From contig NZ_SDPT01000001.1 in assembly GCF_004135605.1 (NCBI RefSeq), forward strand, positions 744,001 to 808,000: a DNA stretch of 64,000 nucleotides, in the 5' to 3' direction. The DNA comes from Sphingomonas desiccabilis. GTDB lineage: Bacteria; Pseudomonadota; Alphaproteobacteria; Sphingomonadales; Sphingomonadaceae. The number at the start of each line of letters is the position of its first letter. Position 1 is the first letter of the stretch. This document shows positions 47,532 through 57,822 of this stretch, piece by piece. The notes under the pieces were generated by a model, which did not search any database, had not been told where the DNA came from, and was given only the letters and a program-made list of their open reading frames with translations. The position numbers and the translations under genes were made by a program.

Positions 47532-48047
47532 TCATGCCGCGTCGCGGCCGCGGGCGATGGCGACGATGCCGGTGCGGGCGACTTCGACCAGCCCGACTTC
47601 GCGCATCAGCTCGATGAAGGTGTCGACCTTGCCGGTGCCGCCCGTCACCTCGAACACGAAGCTGGAGATGGTCGCGTCGAGCACCCGTGCGCGGTAGACC
47701 TCGGCCAGGCGGAGCGCCTCGATGCGGTGTTCGCCGCTTCCGACCACCTTCACCAGTGCCAGCTCGCGCTCGACGTGTGGGCCGAGCGCGGTCAGGTCGA
47801 CGACCTTGTGCACCGGCACCAGCCGCTCGAGCTGGGCGATGATCTGCTCCATCACCGGCGCCGAGGCGGAGGTGACGATGGTGATGCGGCTGATGAGGTC
47901 GTCTTCCGAGATGTCGGTGACGGTCAGGCTCTCGATGTTGTAGCCGCGCGCCGTGAACAGCCCGGCGATGCGCGCCAGGATGCCGGGTTCGTTGTCGACG
48001 ATGATGGCGAGCGTGTGCCGCTCGCGCACTTCTTCCTTGATGTGCAT
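47532..48047 (-). CDS. ilvN: Acetolactate synthase small subunit
   Basis: A 171-residue regulatory subunit with an N-terminal ACT domain (V-D-N-E-P-G-I-L-A-R-I-A-G-L-F-T-A-R-G-Y-N-I near residue 17) and the second conserved domain from about 85. It binds valine and gives feedback inhibition of IlvB. The gap of 52 bp to ilvB indicates cotranscription. Confidence 0.96.
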   Translation of the reverse strand: MHIKEEVRERHTLAIIVDNEPGILARIAGLFTARGYNIESLTVTDISEDDLISRITIVTSASAPVMEQIIAQLERLVPVHKVVDLTALGPHVERELALVKVVGSGEHRIEALRLAEVYRARVLDATISSFVFEVTGGTGKVDTFIELMREVGLVEVARTGIVAIARGRDAA

Positions 48048-48099
48048 AGTTCAGCCGATCCGGTTGAAATCTGTGGGAAAGAGGGGAGGCGAACGGGCG

Positions 48100-49845
48100 T
48101 CAGACCAGCGCCTTGGCCTCGTCGTCCATCTCGCCCGATACCTCGCTCGCCCACAGGATCATCTCGGTGTGCGCCGCGCCCGAGGGGATCATCGGGAAGC
48201 AGTTCGCGAGCTTCGACACGCGGCAGTCGACCACCACCGGCCCGTCGTGCGCAAGCATCGCCGCGATCCCGCCCTCTAGGTCGTCCGGATGCTCGATGCG
48301 GATGCCCTTCCAGCCATAGGCCTCGGCCAGCTTCACAAAGTCCGGCAGGCTCTCGCTGTAACTCTCGGAATAGCGGCCAGAATAGGTCAGTTCCTGCCAC
48401 TGGCGGACCATCCCCATATACTCGTTGTTGAGGATGAAGATCTTGACCGGCAGCCGGTATTGGGTCGCGGTCGCCAGCTCCTGGATGTTCATCTGGATCG
48501 AGGCTTCGCCGGCGATGTCGATGACCAGCGCGTCCGGTTCGCCCAGCTGCGCACCGATCGCGGCGGGCAGGCCATAGCCCATCGTGCCGAGGCCGCCGGA
48601 GGTCAGCCACTTGTTCGGCGCCTCGAACCCGAAGTGCTGCGCCGCCCACATCTGGTGCTGGCCGACTTCGGTCGAGATGATCGGCGCGCGATCCTTCGTC
48701 GCTTCGTACAGCGCACGGATCGCCCGCTGGGGCATGATCTCGTCGGCGCGATCCTCGAAGTCGAGGCACTGCTTCGCGCGCCAGCCGGCGATGCGGGCGA
48801 ACCATTCCGTCAGGTCGGGCGTGGGATAGGCCCGCGCCTTCCAGAGCTGGATCATGGCCGCGAGCGCGCGGCCGCAATCCGCGACGATCGGCAGGTCGAC
48901 GCGCACGTTCTTGTTCACCGACGAACGATCGATGTCGACGTGGATCTTGCGGCTGTGGGGGCTGAACGCGTCGAGCCGACCGGTGACGCGATCGTCGAAG
49001 CGGGCGCCCAGGCAGACGATCAGGTCGGCCTGGTTCATCGCCAGGTTCGCCTCATAGGTGCCGTGCATGCCGAGCATGCCCAGCCACTTGTCCGACGACG
49101 CGGGCAGCGCGCCCAGGCCCATCAGCGTCGAGGTGACCGGCGCGCCGGTGATCGCCACCAGCTCGCGCAGCAGCTGCGAGGCTTCCGGCCCCGAGTTGAT
49201 GATGCCGCCGCCGGTGTAGAAGACCGGGCGCTCGGCCGCGGCCAGCATCTCGACCGCCGCCTCGATCGCGGCCGCGTCGGGCTCGACCTGCGGGCGATAG
49301 GTCTTGTGTTGGATCGGGCCCGGCGCGCTGTAGCGCGCGGTCGCGACCTGCACGTCCTTGGGAATGTCGATCACGACGGGGCCGGGGCGGCCGGAGGTCG
49401 CGATGTGGAACGCCTCGTGCACCACCGAGCCCAGGCGCTCCGGATCCTTCACGAGATAATTGTGCTTGGTGCAGTGGCTGGTGATGCCGACGGTGTCCGC
49501 TTCCTGGAACGCGTCGGTGCCGATCAGCCCGGTCGGGACCTGGCCGGTGATGACCACCATCGGGATGGAGTCGAGCAGCGCGTCGGTGATGCCGGTGACG
49601 GCATTGGTCGCGCCCGGGCCCGAGGTGACGAGCACGACGCCAGGCTTGCCGGTCGAGCGGGCATAGCCCTCCGCCGCATGGGTCGCCGCCTGCTCGTGGC
49701 GGACCAGGATGTGGCGGATCTTGGACTGCTTGAACAGCGCGTCGTAAATCGGAAGCACCGCGCCGCCGGGATAGCCGAACACGAGCTCCACGCCGAGATC
49801 GACCAGCGCCTCGACCAGGATTTCGGCTCCGCTTTTCTCGACCAC
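48100..49845 (-). CDS. ilvB: Acetolactate synthase large subunit
   Basis: IlvB (581 residues) is the ThDP-dependent catalytic subunit. The catalytic Glu lies in V-R-H-E-Q-A-A-T-H-A-A-E-G-Y, the FAD domain occupies the middle, and the ThDP-Mg motif (about 425-455) includes G-E-A-S-I-Q-M-N-I-Q-E. The start is GTG at 49845 with a strong GGAGG site. It is followed by ilvN and ilvC. Confidence 0.96.
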   Translation of the reverse strand: MVEKSGAEILVEALVDLGVELVFGYPGGAVLPIYDALFKQSKIRHILVRHEQAATHAAEGYARSTGKPGVVLVTSGPGATNAVTGITDALLDSIPMVVITGQVPTGLIGTDAFQEADTVGITSHCTKHNYLVKDPERLGSVVHEAFHIATSGRPGPVVIDIPKDVQVATARYSAPGPIQHKTYRPQVEPDAAAIEAAVEMLAAAERPVFYTGGGIINSGPEASQLLRELVAITGAPVTSTLMGLGALPASSDKWLGMLGMHGTYEANLAMNQADLIVCLGARFDDRVTGRLDAFSPHSRKIHVDIDRSSVNKNVRVDLPIVADCGRALAAMIQLWKARAYPTPDLTEWFARIAGWRAKQCLDFEDRADEIMPQRAIRALYEATKDRAPIISTEVGQHQMWAAQHFGFEAPNKWLTSGGLGTMGYGLPAAIGAQLGEPDALVIDIAGEASIQMNIQELATATQYRLPVKIFILNNEYMGMVRQWQELTYSGRYSESYSESLPDFVKLAEAYGWKGIRIEHPDDLEGGIAAMLAHDGPVVVDCRVSKLANCFPMIPSGAAHTEMILWASEVSGEMDDEAKALV

Positions 49846-49927
49846 GTCACGTCCTCCTCACTTCGCAGCTGCAGCAGCAGCCTCTCGGACGCAGGCCGCC
49901 TACCGACAGGAAAGCAAGGATGCAAGG

Positions 49928-50857
49928 CTAGTCGAACAACTTTTGTTCAAAAAACGCTTCCAAGTCGCATGATTCCATCGCGACCGCGCGGCGCCACTCG
50001 GCGGGCGGCTGGTTGCGGAACCAGGTATACTGGCGCTTGGCATATTGGCGCGTGGCGAGGCGGCTCTCGGCAAGTGCCTGTTCCCGGCCGATTTCGCCGT
50101 GGACATAGGCGGCGATCTGCGGCACCCCGATCGCGCGGCGCACCGGGGCGTCGGGGCCGAGATCCCTGCGGGCGAGCAACGCCGCCACTTCCTCGACCGC
50201 GCCCCCGGCGAACATCGCCTCCAGCCGCCGGTCGCAGCGCTCGACCAGCCACGCGCGATCCGGAAGCAGGACGAGCGGCACCAGGTCGATGCGGTCGGCG
50301 ATGCCCCCTTCGCGCGCGGCCTGCCACTCGGCGAGCGGCCGGCCGGTGGAGCGCACCACCTCCAGCGCGCGGGCCACCCGCGTCGTATCGCTCGCGCGCA
50401 GCCGCTCGGCCGCCTGCGGATCGAGACGCGCGAGTGCGGCGTGCGCCTCTGCCACGGGGAGCGCGCGAACCTCTGCGCGAATGGCCGGGTCGATGTCGGG
50501 AACCGGGGCGATGCCGTCCAGCAGTGTGCGCAGGTAGAGGCCGGTGCCGCCGACGAGGACCGGCAGCCGCCCCTCGGCCAGCGTCGCGTCGATGGCGGCG
50601 CGCGCCTCTGCGGCCCAGCGGGCGGCGGAATAGTCCTTACCGCCATCGACATGGCCGAACAGGCGGTGGGGAACCCGCGCCTCTTCTTCGGCGCTCGGGC
50701 GGGCGCTCAGCACGCGCAGGTCGCGATAGACCTGGGCGGAATCGGCGTTGATGACGGTGCCGCGGTGACGCTCGGCGACGGCGATCGCCAGCGCGGACTT
50801 GCCGCTGGCGGTCGGCCCTGCAATGAGCGCGACCTTCGGCAGAGGGGTATGCACCAT
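49928..50857 (-). CDS. miaA: tRNA dimethylallyltransferase
   Basis: MiaA (309 residues from the ATG at 50857) isopentenylates A37 of tRNAs reading UNN codons. It has the P-loop [29 protein letters not shown] and the C-terminal [11 protein letters not shown]. An ATG two codons earlier (50863) is also possible. The start codon overlaps the divergent serB start codon (CATG). miaA next to ilvB is a common alphaproteobacterial arrangement. Confidence 0.95.
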   Translation of the reverse strand: MVHTPLPKVALIAGPTASGKSALAIAVAERHRGTVINADSAQVYRDLRVLSARPSAEEEARVPHRLFGHVDGGKDYSAARWAAEARAAIDATLAEGRLPVLVGGTGLYLRTLLDGIAPVPDIDPAIRAEVRALPVAEAHAALARLDPQAAERLRASDTTRVARALEVVRSTGRPLAEWQAAREGGIADRIDLVPLVLLPDRAWLVERCDRRLEAMFAGGAVEEVAALLARRDLGPDAPVRRAIGVPQIAAYVHGEIGREQALAESRLATRQYAKRQYTWFRNQPPAEWRRAVAMESCDLEAFFEQKLFD

Positions 50858-51737
50858 GTTCATCGCGACGCTGATAGCAGCCGAACGGATCGGCGCAGGC
50901 GATATTTCGGCAGCGGCGGACCGGCTGGCGGCGGCGGGCTGCGCGCCAGGCGCAGGGGCGTGGATCGAGGAGGGACGCGCGGCGGACGTGCCGTTCGCCC
51001 ATGGGCCCGATCTCGCGCGCGGCGTGCTGGAGGGTGCCTTTGCGGCGACGGACGTGGTGGTGCAGCCCGCGGCGGGCCGGGCCAAGCGGCTGCTGATCGC
51101 CGACATGGATTCGACCATGATCACCGTCGAGTGCATCGACGAACTCGCCGACTATGCCGGCATCAAGCCGCAGATCGCCGAGGTGACCGAGCGGGCGATG
51201 CGCGGCGAGCTCGACTTCGCCGCTGCGCTCGACGCACGCGTCGCGCTGCTCAAGGGGCTCGGCGAGGACGCGATCGAACGCTGCCTGGCCGAACGTGTAC
51301 GGATCACGCCGGGCGCCGAGGCGCTGGTGAAGACGATGCGCGCGAACGGGGCGGAGACGATCCTGATCTCGGGCGGCTTCACCCGCTTCGCCGAGCCGGT
51401 CGCCCGCCGGATCGGCTTCGGCCGGGCGATCGCCAACCGGCTGATGATCGCCGACGGCGTCCTCGACGGCACGGTGGCGAAGCCGATCGTCGATTCGGCG
51501 ACCAAGGAAGCGACGCTGGTCGAGGCGATCGCGACGCTGGCGCTCGATCCGGCGGCGACGCTGGCCGTGGGCGACGGGGCCAACGACCTGGCGATGATCC
51601 GCCGGGCAGGGCTGGGCGTCGCGTTCCATGCGAAGCCGATCGTGGCCGCGGCGGCGGGCGCGCGGATCGATCATGGCGATCTGTCGACGCTGCTCTACGC
51701 GCAGGGCTATGCGCGGGACCGCTGGGTGCTGGAGTAG
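50856..51737 (+). CDS. serB: Phosphoserine phosphatase SerB
   Basis: SerB (293 residues) dephosphorylates phosphoserine, the last step of serine synthesis. The HAD nucleophile motif is D-M-D-S-T-M-I, with I-S-G-G-F-T-R as motif II, and [10 protein letters not shown] as motif IV. About 85 residues precede the HAD domain, as in the ACT-extended form. The ATG at 50856 begins in the same CATG as miaA. Confidence 0.95.
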   Translation: MFIATLIAAERIGAGDISAAADRLAAAGCAPGAGAWIEEGRAADVPFAHGPDLARGVLEGAFAATDVVVQPAAGRAKRLLIADMDSTMITVECIDELADYAGIKPQIAEVTERAMRGELDFAAALDARVALLKGLGEDAIERCLAERVRITPGAEALVKTMRANGAETILISGGFTRFAEPVARRIGFGRAIANRLMIADGVLDGTVAKPIVDSATKEATLVEAIATLALDPAATLAVGDGANDLAMIRRAGLGVAFHAKPIVAAAAGARIDHGDLSTLLYAQGYARDRWVLE

Positions 51738-51817
51738 CCCGTCGGACCCAGGCGGAGGCAGGTTCGGTTGCGGTGGTGGCGCGGTGGCGCGCGGCCATTG
51801 GGGCCTTCCCGACTGAG

Positions 51818-51970
51818 CCCCGGCCTTCGCCGGGGTACAGTAAGGGAGCGAGGCGTTCCGTCGCTGCAGCTACGCCGCGTCGCGTTCGTGGGCTCCCGCC
51901 TCCGCGGGAGCACGGTTGTGGGAAGAGCGCGCCGGCGAGTGGGGAGGCGTACTCCCGCGCAGGCGGGAGT
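51818..51970. repeat. Cluster of palindromic repeats (B-A-A)
   Basis: A family B copy (51818-51835) is followed by two family A copies facing each other (51892-51911 and 51951-51970, 39 bp apart). They fill the 297-bp gap between serB and the SPOR-domain gene, where no other gene is seen. Confidence 0.85.
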
Positions 51971-52034
51971 CCAGGATTGCTGGGGCTCCGGCTGCGGCTT
52001 GCTCTGCGCTTGCGTCAGCGCAGCACGGCCCTCG

Positions 52035-53042
52035 TCAGCGCTTCACCGGGAGGCAGGACTTGACCGCGGAGCAGGCGCGCGTGGCCTCCGCGCTGGAGGC
52101 GTAGGGGCCGACCAGCAGCTTGGTGACGGCGCCGGCCTGGACATATTCGGGCGTGCGGCCCGGGAACTTGGCGCGCACCTGCGACCACAAGGCCTGGGCG
52201 CCGCCGCTCTCGCGGAAGGCGCCGAGCTGGACGCGCCAGCCGCCGCTGGTGACGGGAGCGGCGGCCGGCGTGGACGGGCGAGCGGCCACCGTGGTTGCGG
52301 CCACCGTGGTTGCGGCCGCCGCGGGTGCCGTCCGCACAGGAGCAGGGGCTGATGCGGTGCGTACCGGAGCCGGCGTCGCTGGTGCGGCCCGGGGAGGTGC
52401 CACAGCGGCGGTGCGCGCCGGGGTTGCGGCTGCTGTCGGCGCTGCCGCAGCGACCGTCGTGGCGGTCACCGGCGCGCGTGCCGCCTGCGCCTCAAGGGTG
52501 CGGGCCATCTCCAGGCCGCGCTGGCGATCCTGGAGCGACACGTACTTGTCCATCTGCGCGAGGGTCTGCGACGCCTGGGGCAGCCCGGAACTGGAGGCGC
52601 GGGTCATCAGCGCATAGGCGCGGACCCAGTCCTTCGACACGGCATCGCCGTTGAACAACATGGTGCCGAGCACGAACTGCGCGCGCGCCTCGCCGCGGGC
52701 GGCGGATTGTTCGAGCCACTTGGCCGCTTCCTGGCGGCGGCCGTTCTGGAACAGCGCCAGGCCATAGTTGGTCACCGCCTGCGGATGGCCCTGGGCGGCG
52801 GCCTTGGCATACCATTGCTCCGCCTGGACGAGATCGGCGGGCACGCCGCGGCCGAGCTTATAGGCCTGCGCGAGGTTGAACTGGGCGTCCGGATCGCCCT
52901 TCAGCGCCGGGCCGCGCCATTCCTTCACCGCGCGGGCGAAGTCGCCGCGGGTCCAGGCGTCCACCCCGTCCTTGACGTCGGCAAATGCCGGCTGGCCGAG
53001 CAGCAGCAGGGCTGCGGTCCCGAGAAAAAGCTTGGCTCGCAT
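52035..53042 (-). CDS. Sel1-repeat protein with C-terminal SPOR domain
   Basis: A 335-residue envelope protein: a signal peptide (L-F-L-G-T-A-A-L-L-L-L-G-Q-P-A-F-A), then Sel1-like repeats (about 45-160, each with Y-x-x-A-A-A-Q-G-H-P-x-A), a long Ala/Pro/Thr linker and a SPOR domain at about 262-335 (W-R-V-Q-L-G-A-F). SPOR domains bind septal peptidoglycan lacking stem peptides. The ATG at 53042 is preferred over one 9 bp upstream because of its GGAAGG site. It is divergent from the next SPOR gene. Confidence 0.88.
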   Translation of the reverse strand: MRAKLFLGTAALLLLGQPAFADVKDGVDAWTRGDFARAVKEWRGPALKGDPDAQFNLAQAYKLGRGVPADLVQAEQWYAKAAAQGHPQAVTNYGLALFQNGRRQEAAKWLEQSAARGEARAQFVLGTMLFNGDAVSKDWVRAYALMTRASSSGLPQASQTLAQMDKYVSLQDRQRGLEMARTLEAQAARAPVTATTVAAAAPTAAATPARTAAVAPPRAAPATPAPVRTASAPAPVRTAPAAAATTVAATTVAARPSTPAAAPVTSGGWRVQLGAFRESGGAQALWSQVRAKFPGRTPEYVQAGAVTKLLVGPYASSAEATRACSAVKSCLPVKR

Positions 53043-53242
53043 GGTCTTCATCCTTCCGCGTCGCTGCCCGCTTATCGCGGCAAGCATCCGGGCGCCACCC
53101 TCGCGGGCAATGCCGTGCGTGCGCGTGCGGGCATGCTCGTGCCGCCTCCATTAACCCAATCTTATCCGGAAACGGGACAGGTTGCGCGCGCAATCAAGGG
53201 ACCGGGAATGGGCGACGTGCAGGCGGCTGGGGCAGGGACGAG

Positions 53243-54487
53243 ATGGTGAGGAGCCGTGCCCTGTTTTCCGTGGGCGCGTCCGCCCTGTTGCTGGGCGCGG
53301 GATGTAGCACGAGCGGCTCCGGCGACCTGGCCGTGGCGAGCGACGCTGCAGGGGCGCGCAGCCAATCGCGGATCGACAAGCTCGTCAACAAGGCGGAGGT
53401 GGCGATCGCCGAGCATCGCGGCTCGGCTGCCGTGAAATATGCCGAGCAGCTCGTGGCGCTATCACCCTCCGACCCCGCGCATCGTGCGCTGTTGGCGCAC
53501 GCCTATCTGCAGGCTGGCCGCTTCCCCTCGGCCGCGCAGGCGGCGGGCGATGCGCTGGCGCTCGATCCGAGGGAGCCGCGTGCGGCGCTCGACCTGGCGC
53601 TCGCACAGACGGCGCTCGGCGACTGGACCGCGGCGCGGGCGACCCTTGCCACTTATGCGGAAGTTCTGAGGCCGGCGGATCGCGGGTTGGCGCTGGCGCT
53701 GGCGGGCGATCCGATCGGCGGCGCGGTGCTGATCGGCGAGGAGGCGCGCGGTGCCGCCGGCAGTGCGACCGCGCGGCAGAACCTGGCGCTGGCGCTTGCG
53801 TTGGGCGGGCGCTGGGCGGAGGCCCGTGCCGTGGCGGCCGTCGACCTGACCGGTGACGAACTCGAGCGACGAATGCGCGAGTGGATGGTGTTCGTGCAGC
53901 CGACGACCTCCTCGCAGCAGGTGGCGACGCTGCTTGGTACCGAGGCGGTGGCCGACCCGGGGCAGCCGCTGGCGCTCGCGCTGGTGCGCCCGGCTGCGGC
54001 GGCACCGGTGGCAGTGGCGCAGGCGCCCGCGCCCGCGCCGGTGGCGGTGCCAGTGCCGGCGGACGTGGCGGACGCGGCGCCTCTTGCCGCCGTCCGCTTC
54101 GCGCCCCGGCAGGAGATCGTGCAGCCGATCGCCGCGCGCGTGGCGGTTTCGCAGGATGTGCCGCGGCGGATCGAAGCGGCCGTGCCCGCGCGGGGGCGCT
54201 ATTATGTGCAGCTCGGCGCGCACGACGACGCGGCCGTGGCGAGAGATGCATGGGAGACGGCGCGGCGTCGCTATCGGGCGCTGGCAGGGCTTACCCCGTC
54301 CGGTGTCGAGGCGCGGGTCGGCGAGGGGCGCTTCTACCGCCTTTCGGTGGGCGGCTTCGCGCGGCCGGAGGCGGTGGCGCTGTGCGAGCGGTTGCGCGCG
54401 CAAGGCGGCCGCTGCTTCGTGCGCGAGCAGGCAGGCGACCAGGTCGCCGACTGGGCCAAGCCCGGGCGGCAGCTCGCCGCCCGCTGA
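53243..54487 (+). CDS. SPOR-domain lipoprotein with TPR-like repeats
   Basis: A 414-residue predicted lipoprotein (lipobox L-L-G-A-G-C near residue 21). Helical TPR-like repeats (about 60-150) follow, then a Pro/Ala-rich linker and a C-terminal SPOR domain (Y-Y-V-Q-L-G-A near 325). It should be anchored in the outer membrane and reach septal peptidoglycan, like RlpA or DamX. It is a paralogue in plan of the divergent Sel1-SPOR protein; both probably act at division. The ATG at 53243 is supported by GGGACGAG. Confidence 0.85.
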   Translation: MVRSRALFSVGASALLLGAGCSTSGSGDLAVASDAAGARSQSRIDKLVNKAEVAIAEHRGSAAVKYAEQLVALSPSDPAHRALLAHAYLQAGRFPSAAQAAGDALALDPREPRAALDLALAQTALGDWTAARATLATYAEVLRPADRGLALALAGDPIGGAVLIGEEARGAAGSATARQNLALALALGGRWAEARAVAAVDLTGDELERRMREWMVFVQPTTSSQQVATLLGTEAVADPGQPLALALVRPAAAAPVAVAQAPAPAPVAVPVPADVADAAPLAAVRFAPRQEIVQPIAARVAVSQDVPRRIEAAVPARGRYYVQLGAHDDAAVARDAWETARRRYRALAGLTPSGVEARVGEGRFYRLSVGGFARPEAVALCERLRAQGGRCFVREQAGDQVADWAKPGRQLAAR

Positions 54488-54499
54488 CCTGGCGGCCGC

Positions 54500-55717
54500 C
54501 TAGAGGAAGCGGCCGCCCTTCATGACCTTCAATGCCTTGCCCTGCACCGGCAGGCCGTCGAACGGCGTGTTGCCGGCCTTTGCCGCCATGCGCTCGGCCG
54601 AGATCAGCCAGGGCGCGTCGGCGTCCGCGATCACCAGGTCGGCGGGGCTGCCGGCGGCCAGCGTGCCCGTATCGATGCCGAGCACGCGCGCCGGATTGAC
54701 GGCGAGCAGCGCGAAAAGGCGATCGAGCGACAGCACCTCATCGCGGACCAACCCGAGGCCGAAGGCGAGCAGCGTCTCCGCACCGGCCATGCCCTCGCTC
54801 GAATCGGTGAAGGGCAGGCGCTTCTGCTCCGGCCCGCGCGGGTCGTGGCCCGAGCAGAGCACGTCCACGGTGCCGTCGCGCACCGCGGCTAGCGCCGCCT
54901 GCCGGTCGCTCTCCGACCGCAGCGGCGGGGAGAGGTGGGCAAAGGTGCGATAGTCGTTGAGCGTGTTCTCGGAGAGCAGCAGGTGTGCGGGCGTGATGCC
55001 GCAGGTGACCGGCAGCCCGCGCGCCTTGGCTCGGCGGACGAGGTCGAAGCTGGCGGCGGTGGTGACCTGGCGGAAATGGAGCGCGGCGCCGGTCTCCTCG
55101 ACCAGCATTAGGTCGCGCGCGATCGCCAGTGCCTCCGCCATCGACGGCGCGGCGGGGAGGCCGAGCCGGGTCGCGGTCTCGCCCGCCGTCGCCACCGCAC
55201 CGTCGGTGAGCCCGCCGTCCTCGGCATGGGCGATGACCGTCAGGCCGCAGTCGCGGGCATAGCGCAGCACCTTGCGCATCACGCCCGAGTCACCGATCCA
55301 GCGGCGACCGGTCGCAACCGCGCGCGCACCGGCACCGGCGTTGATCGCCATTTCGGCGAGGTCAGTGCCCAGGAGGCCACGGGTGGCGGCGGCGATGGGG
55401 TGGATCCAGAGGTCAGGCTTGCCCGCCTTGGCAGCGCGCTCGACGATGCCGGGATCGTCCAGCACCGGCGACTGGTCCGGCATCAGCCCGACGCGAACGA
55501 TGCCGCCGGCGCGGAATGCGGCGGGGTCGACCGCGAACACGCCCAGGTCGACGATGCCGGGAGCGAGCAGCTTGCCGCGCACATCGATGCGCTCGGCACC
55601 CTCGGGCACGACGACATCACCGACGGCGGCGATGCGATCGCCCTCGACCAGCAGCGTGCCGGTGGAGACGCCGCTGTTGGGGCAGACGAGCGTCGCGTTG
55701 ACGAAGGCGCGGGTCAT
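54500..55717 (-). CDS. Dihydroorotase-like protein, catalytically degenerate (PyrX-type)
   Basis: A 405-residue amidohydrolase of the class I dihydroorotase family. The two metal histidines of D-x-H-x-H are missing (D-L-G-V-F-A-V-D-P at 57-65), the second H of H-x-x-H-V-S-T is Q (H-F-R-Q-V-T-T, 214-220) and the D of T-D-H-A-P-H is altered (S-G-H-D-P-R, about 289-294). It should therefore not be an active dihydroorotase. It overlaps pyrB by 4 bp. Pseudomonads have a similar inactive PyrC' that stabilises aspartate transcarbamoylase, the likely role here. An active pyrC should exist elsewhere. Confidence 0.88.
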   Translation of the reverse strand: MTRAFVNATLVCPNSGVSTGTLLVEGDRIAAVGDVVVPEGAERIDVRGKLLAPGIVDLGVFAVDPAAFRAGGIVRVGLMPDQSPVLDDPGIVERAAKAGKPDLWIHPIAAATRGLLGTDLAEMAINAGAGARAVATGRRWIGDSGVMRKVLRYARDCGLTVIAHAEDGGLTDGAVATAGETATRLGLPAAPSMAEALAIARDLMLVEETGAALHFRQVTTAASFDLVRRAKARGLPVTCGITPAHLLLSENTLNDYRTFAHLSPPLRSESDRQAALAAVRDGTVDVLCSGHDPRGPEQKRLPFTDSSEGMAGAETLLAFGLGLVRDEVLSLDRLFALLAVNPARVLGIDTGTLAAGSPADLVIADADAPWLISAERMAAKAGNTPFDGLPVQGKALKVMKGGRFL

Positions 55718-56703
55718 GCCCAGCCCTCCACGCCGAGCGAGCGCCGGGTGAGCACGTCCAGGCAGGCCATGCGGACGGCGACGCCCATCTCGACCTGCTC
55801 GGTGATCGCCGAGCGTTCGAGGTCGTCGGCGACCTCGGAGGTGATCTCGACGCCGCGGTTCATCGGGCCGGGGTGCATGACGAGGGCGCCGGGCGCCGCG
55901 CGCTTCAGCCGTTCGGAGGTGAGGCCGTAGCGCATGTGATACTCGCGGGTGGAGGGAATGAAGCCGCCGTTCATGCGCTCGTTCTGGAGGCGGAGCATCA
56001 TCACGACCTCGGCGCCTTCGAGCGCGGCGTCGAAGTCGGTGAAGGGGGTGACGCCCATGCGCTCGATCTCCGCCGGCATCAGCGTCGAAGGGGCGACCAC
56101 GCGCACCTCGGCAGCCAGCGTCGTGAGCGCCAGGATGTTGGAGCGGGCGACGCGGCTGTGCAGGATGTCGCCGCAGATCACGACCTTGCGGTGGGCGATG
56201 GCACCCGTGCGGCGGCGGATGGTGAGCGCGTCGAGCAGCGCCTGCGTCGGATGCTCGTGCCAGCCGTCACCGGCGTTGAGCACGGGGCAGTCGACCTTGC
56301 CGGCGATCAGCTTGACCGCGCCCGAGGCGGAATGTCGGATGACGATTACGTCGGCGCGCATCGCGTTCAGCGTGACGGCCGTGTCGATCAGCGTCTCGCC
56401 CTTCTTCACGCTCGATTGCGCGGCGTGCATGTTGACGACGTCGGCGCCCAGCCGCTTGCCCGCGATCTCGAACGACAGCAGCGTGCGCGTCGAGTTTTCA
56501 AAAAAGGCGTTGATCTGGGTGATGCCGTCCAGCCGTCGGTCGCCCGGAGCGCGGCTGCGGTTCGCCTCCACCCATTGTTCCGCCTCGTCGAGCAGGAACA
56601 GGATCTCGTGGGGCTGGAGGCCTTCGATGCCAGTCAGGTGGCGGTGCGGAAACACCGCGCCCCCGGGGATCTGGGCGGCGGGGCTGTGATCGGAGATGTG
56701 CAT
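55714..56703 (-). CDS. pyrB: Aspartate carbamoyltransferase catalytic subunit
   Basis: PyrB (329 residues) makes carbamoyl aspartate in pyrimidine synthesis. The S-T-R-T-L carbamoyl-phosphate loop, S-S-V-K-K-G-E-T, and the [11 protein letters not shown] motif are present. The roughly 20-residue N-terminal extension is like that of pseudomonad-type enzymes that need a partner. It is translationally coupled to the pseudo-dihydroorotase. Confidence 0.96.
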   Translation of the reverse strand: MHISDHSPAAQIPGGAVFPHRHLTGIEGLQPHEILFLLDEAEQWVEANRSRAPGDRRLDGITQINAFFENSTRTLLSFEIAGKRLGADVVNMHAAQSSVKKGETLIDTAVTLNAMRADVIVIRHSASGAVKLIAGKVDCPVLNAGDGWHEHPTQALLDALTIRRRTGAIAHRKVVICGDILHSRVARSNILALTTLAAEVRVVAPSTLMPAEIERMGVTPFTDFDAALEGAEVVMMLRLQNERMNGGFIPSTREYHMRYGLTSERLKRAAPGALVMHPGPMNRGVEITSEVADDLERSAITEQVEMGVAVRMACLDVLTRRSLGVEGWA

Positions 56704-56759
56704 CGAGGGGACCGCCTAATCCCCGCGGCGGACACGCGCAAGGCGTGCCCGGTCCCGGC

Positions 56760-57308
56760 TCAGGCGAGGCGCAGCTGCGGGCGGCGGCCGAATACCGACG
56801 GGGCACTGGCGGTGAGCGCCAGGTAGAGCGCCATCAGGCCGGTGAACCACATCGCGTCGTTGCGGGCCAGCATCCACACGATGGCGGGGGTGAAGTTCTC
56901 CGTCCCCCCCAGCACCATCGCGGTGAGGTAGGTCACGACCTCATAGGCGACGAACGCACCGGCGATCGCGGCGACCATGCGCGCGAGCGACAGCGTGCCG
57001 GCGGAGCCGCGCACCGCATGGGCGACGCCGAAGCCGGCGAGCGCGCTCACTGCGATCGCGACGCCGCGCAGGATCGTCATCGGGTCGGTCGGATAGCCGA
57101 GAAAGCCGAAGCCGATGATCTGGTTGAGCAGCCAGGCGCCGAGCACCGCCATGACGCCGGCGCGGCGCGAGAGCGTGAGCGCGGACGCCGCGGCGAGCGC
57201 TGCGAACGGGGTCATGCAGGCGAGCGCAAAGCTGCCGAGGACGGCAGCGCCGTCGATGGCGACGAGCCAGCTGAGGTCGCGGGCGGGGCTGCTGCTGCGG
57301 GATGCCAT
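56760..57308 (-). CDS. Hypothetical membrane protein
   Basis: A 182-residue protein with five or six hydrophobic segments and no recognised family. The first half is alanine-rich (L-G-S-F-A-L-A-C-M-T-P), and it ends in a polar tail (F-G-R-R-P-Q-L). It lies between ruvX and pyrB on the same strand. I chose the ATG at 57308 over one 15 codons upstream because the latter would sit against the ruvX stop. Function unknown. Confidence 0.7.
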   Translation of the reverse strand: MASRSSSPARDLSWLVAIDGAAVLGSFALACMTPFAALAAASALTLSRRAGVMAVLGAWLLNQIIGFGFLGYPTDPMTILRGVAIAVSALAGFGVAHAVRGSAGTLSLARMVAAIAGAFVAYEVVTYLTAMVLGGTENFTPAIVWMLARNDAMWFTGLMALYLALTASAPSVFGRRPQLRLA

Positions 57309-57360
57309 GAATAGTGTCCTGTCTATGTCCGGTGCCCCATAGCGCGGAGCCAAGTGCGCG

Positions 57361-57822
57361 TCAGCTGTTCACCAGCGCGTCGATTGCCGCCTGCAAAATA
57401 TGCGCGGCGGCCATTTTGTCCACTGCCTCGGCGCGCTTCGCCCGGCTCATGTCCTGCTCGATCAGCACGCGCTCGACGGCGACCGTCGACCAGCGCTCGT
57501 CCCACAAGAGGATCGGCTGCCCGAGGTCATCGAGGTTGCGGGCGAAGGCGCGGGTCGACTGGGTGCGCGGCGAATCGCTGCCGTCCATGTTGAGCGGCAG
57601 GCCGATGACGAGGCCGACCGTCTGACGCTCGGCGATCAGCGCTGCCAGCGCGGCCTTGTCCTTGGTGAACTTGGTGCGGCGGATCAGGAGAGCAGGGCTG
57701 GCGAAGCTCCAGCCCGCATCGCAGGCGGCGGTGCCGATCGTCTTGGTGCCGACGTCGAGGCCGAGCAGGCGGCCGCCGTCCGGAAGCGCCGCGCGAAATG
57801 CGGCGGAATCGGTGGTGATCAT
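57361..57822 (-). CDS. ruvX: Holliday junction resolvase RuvX (YqgF)
   Basis: A 153-residue RNase H-fold nuclease of the YqgF/RuvX family, essential in many bacteria and implicated in rRNA processing. It shows [11 protein letters not shown] near residue 20, [10 protein letters not shown] and W-D-E-R-W-S-T-V-A. It overlaps the DUF3089 stop by 4 bp. Its position beside pyrB and near gatC is common in alphaproteobacteria. Confidence 0.94.
   Translation of the reverse strand: MITTDSAAFRAALPDGGRLLGLDVGTKTIGTAACDAGWSFASPALLIRRTKFTKDKAALAALIAERQTVGLVIGLPLNMDGSDSPRTQSTRAFARNLDDLGQPILLWDERWSTVAVERVLIEQDMSRAKRAEAVDKMAAAHILQAAIDALVNS

Noticed and set aside
49846..49925. Possible leader peptide before ilvB with four Leu codons in five
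   Set aside because: The frame runs on far into ilvB rather than stopping in a leader, and no terminator/antiterminator pair is visible.
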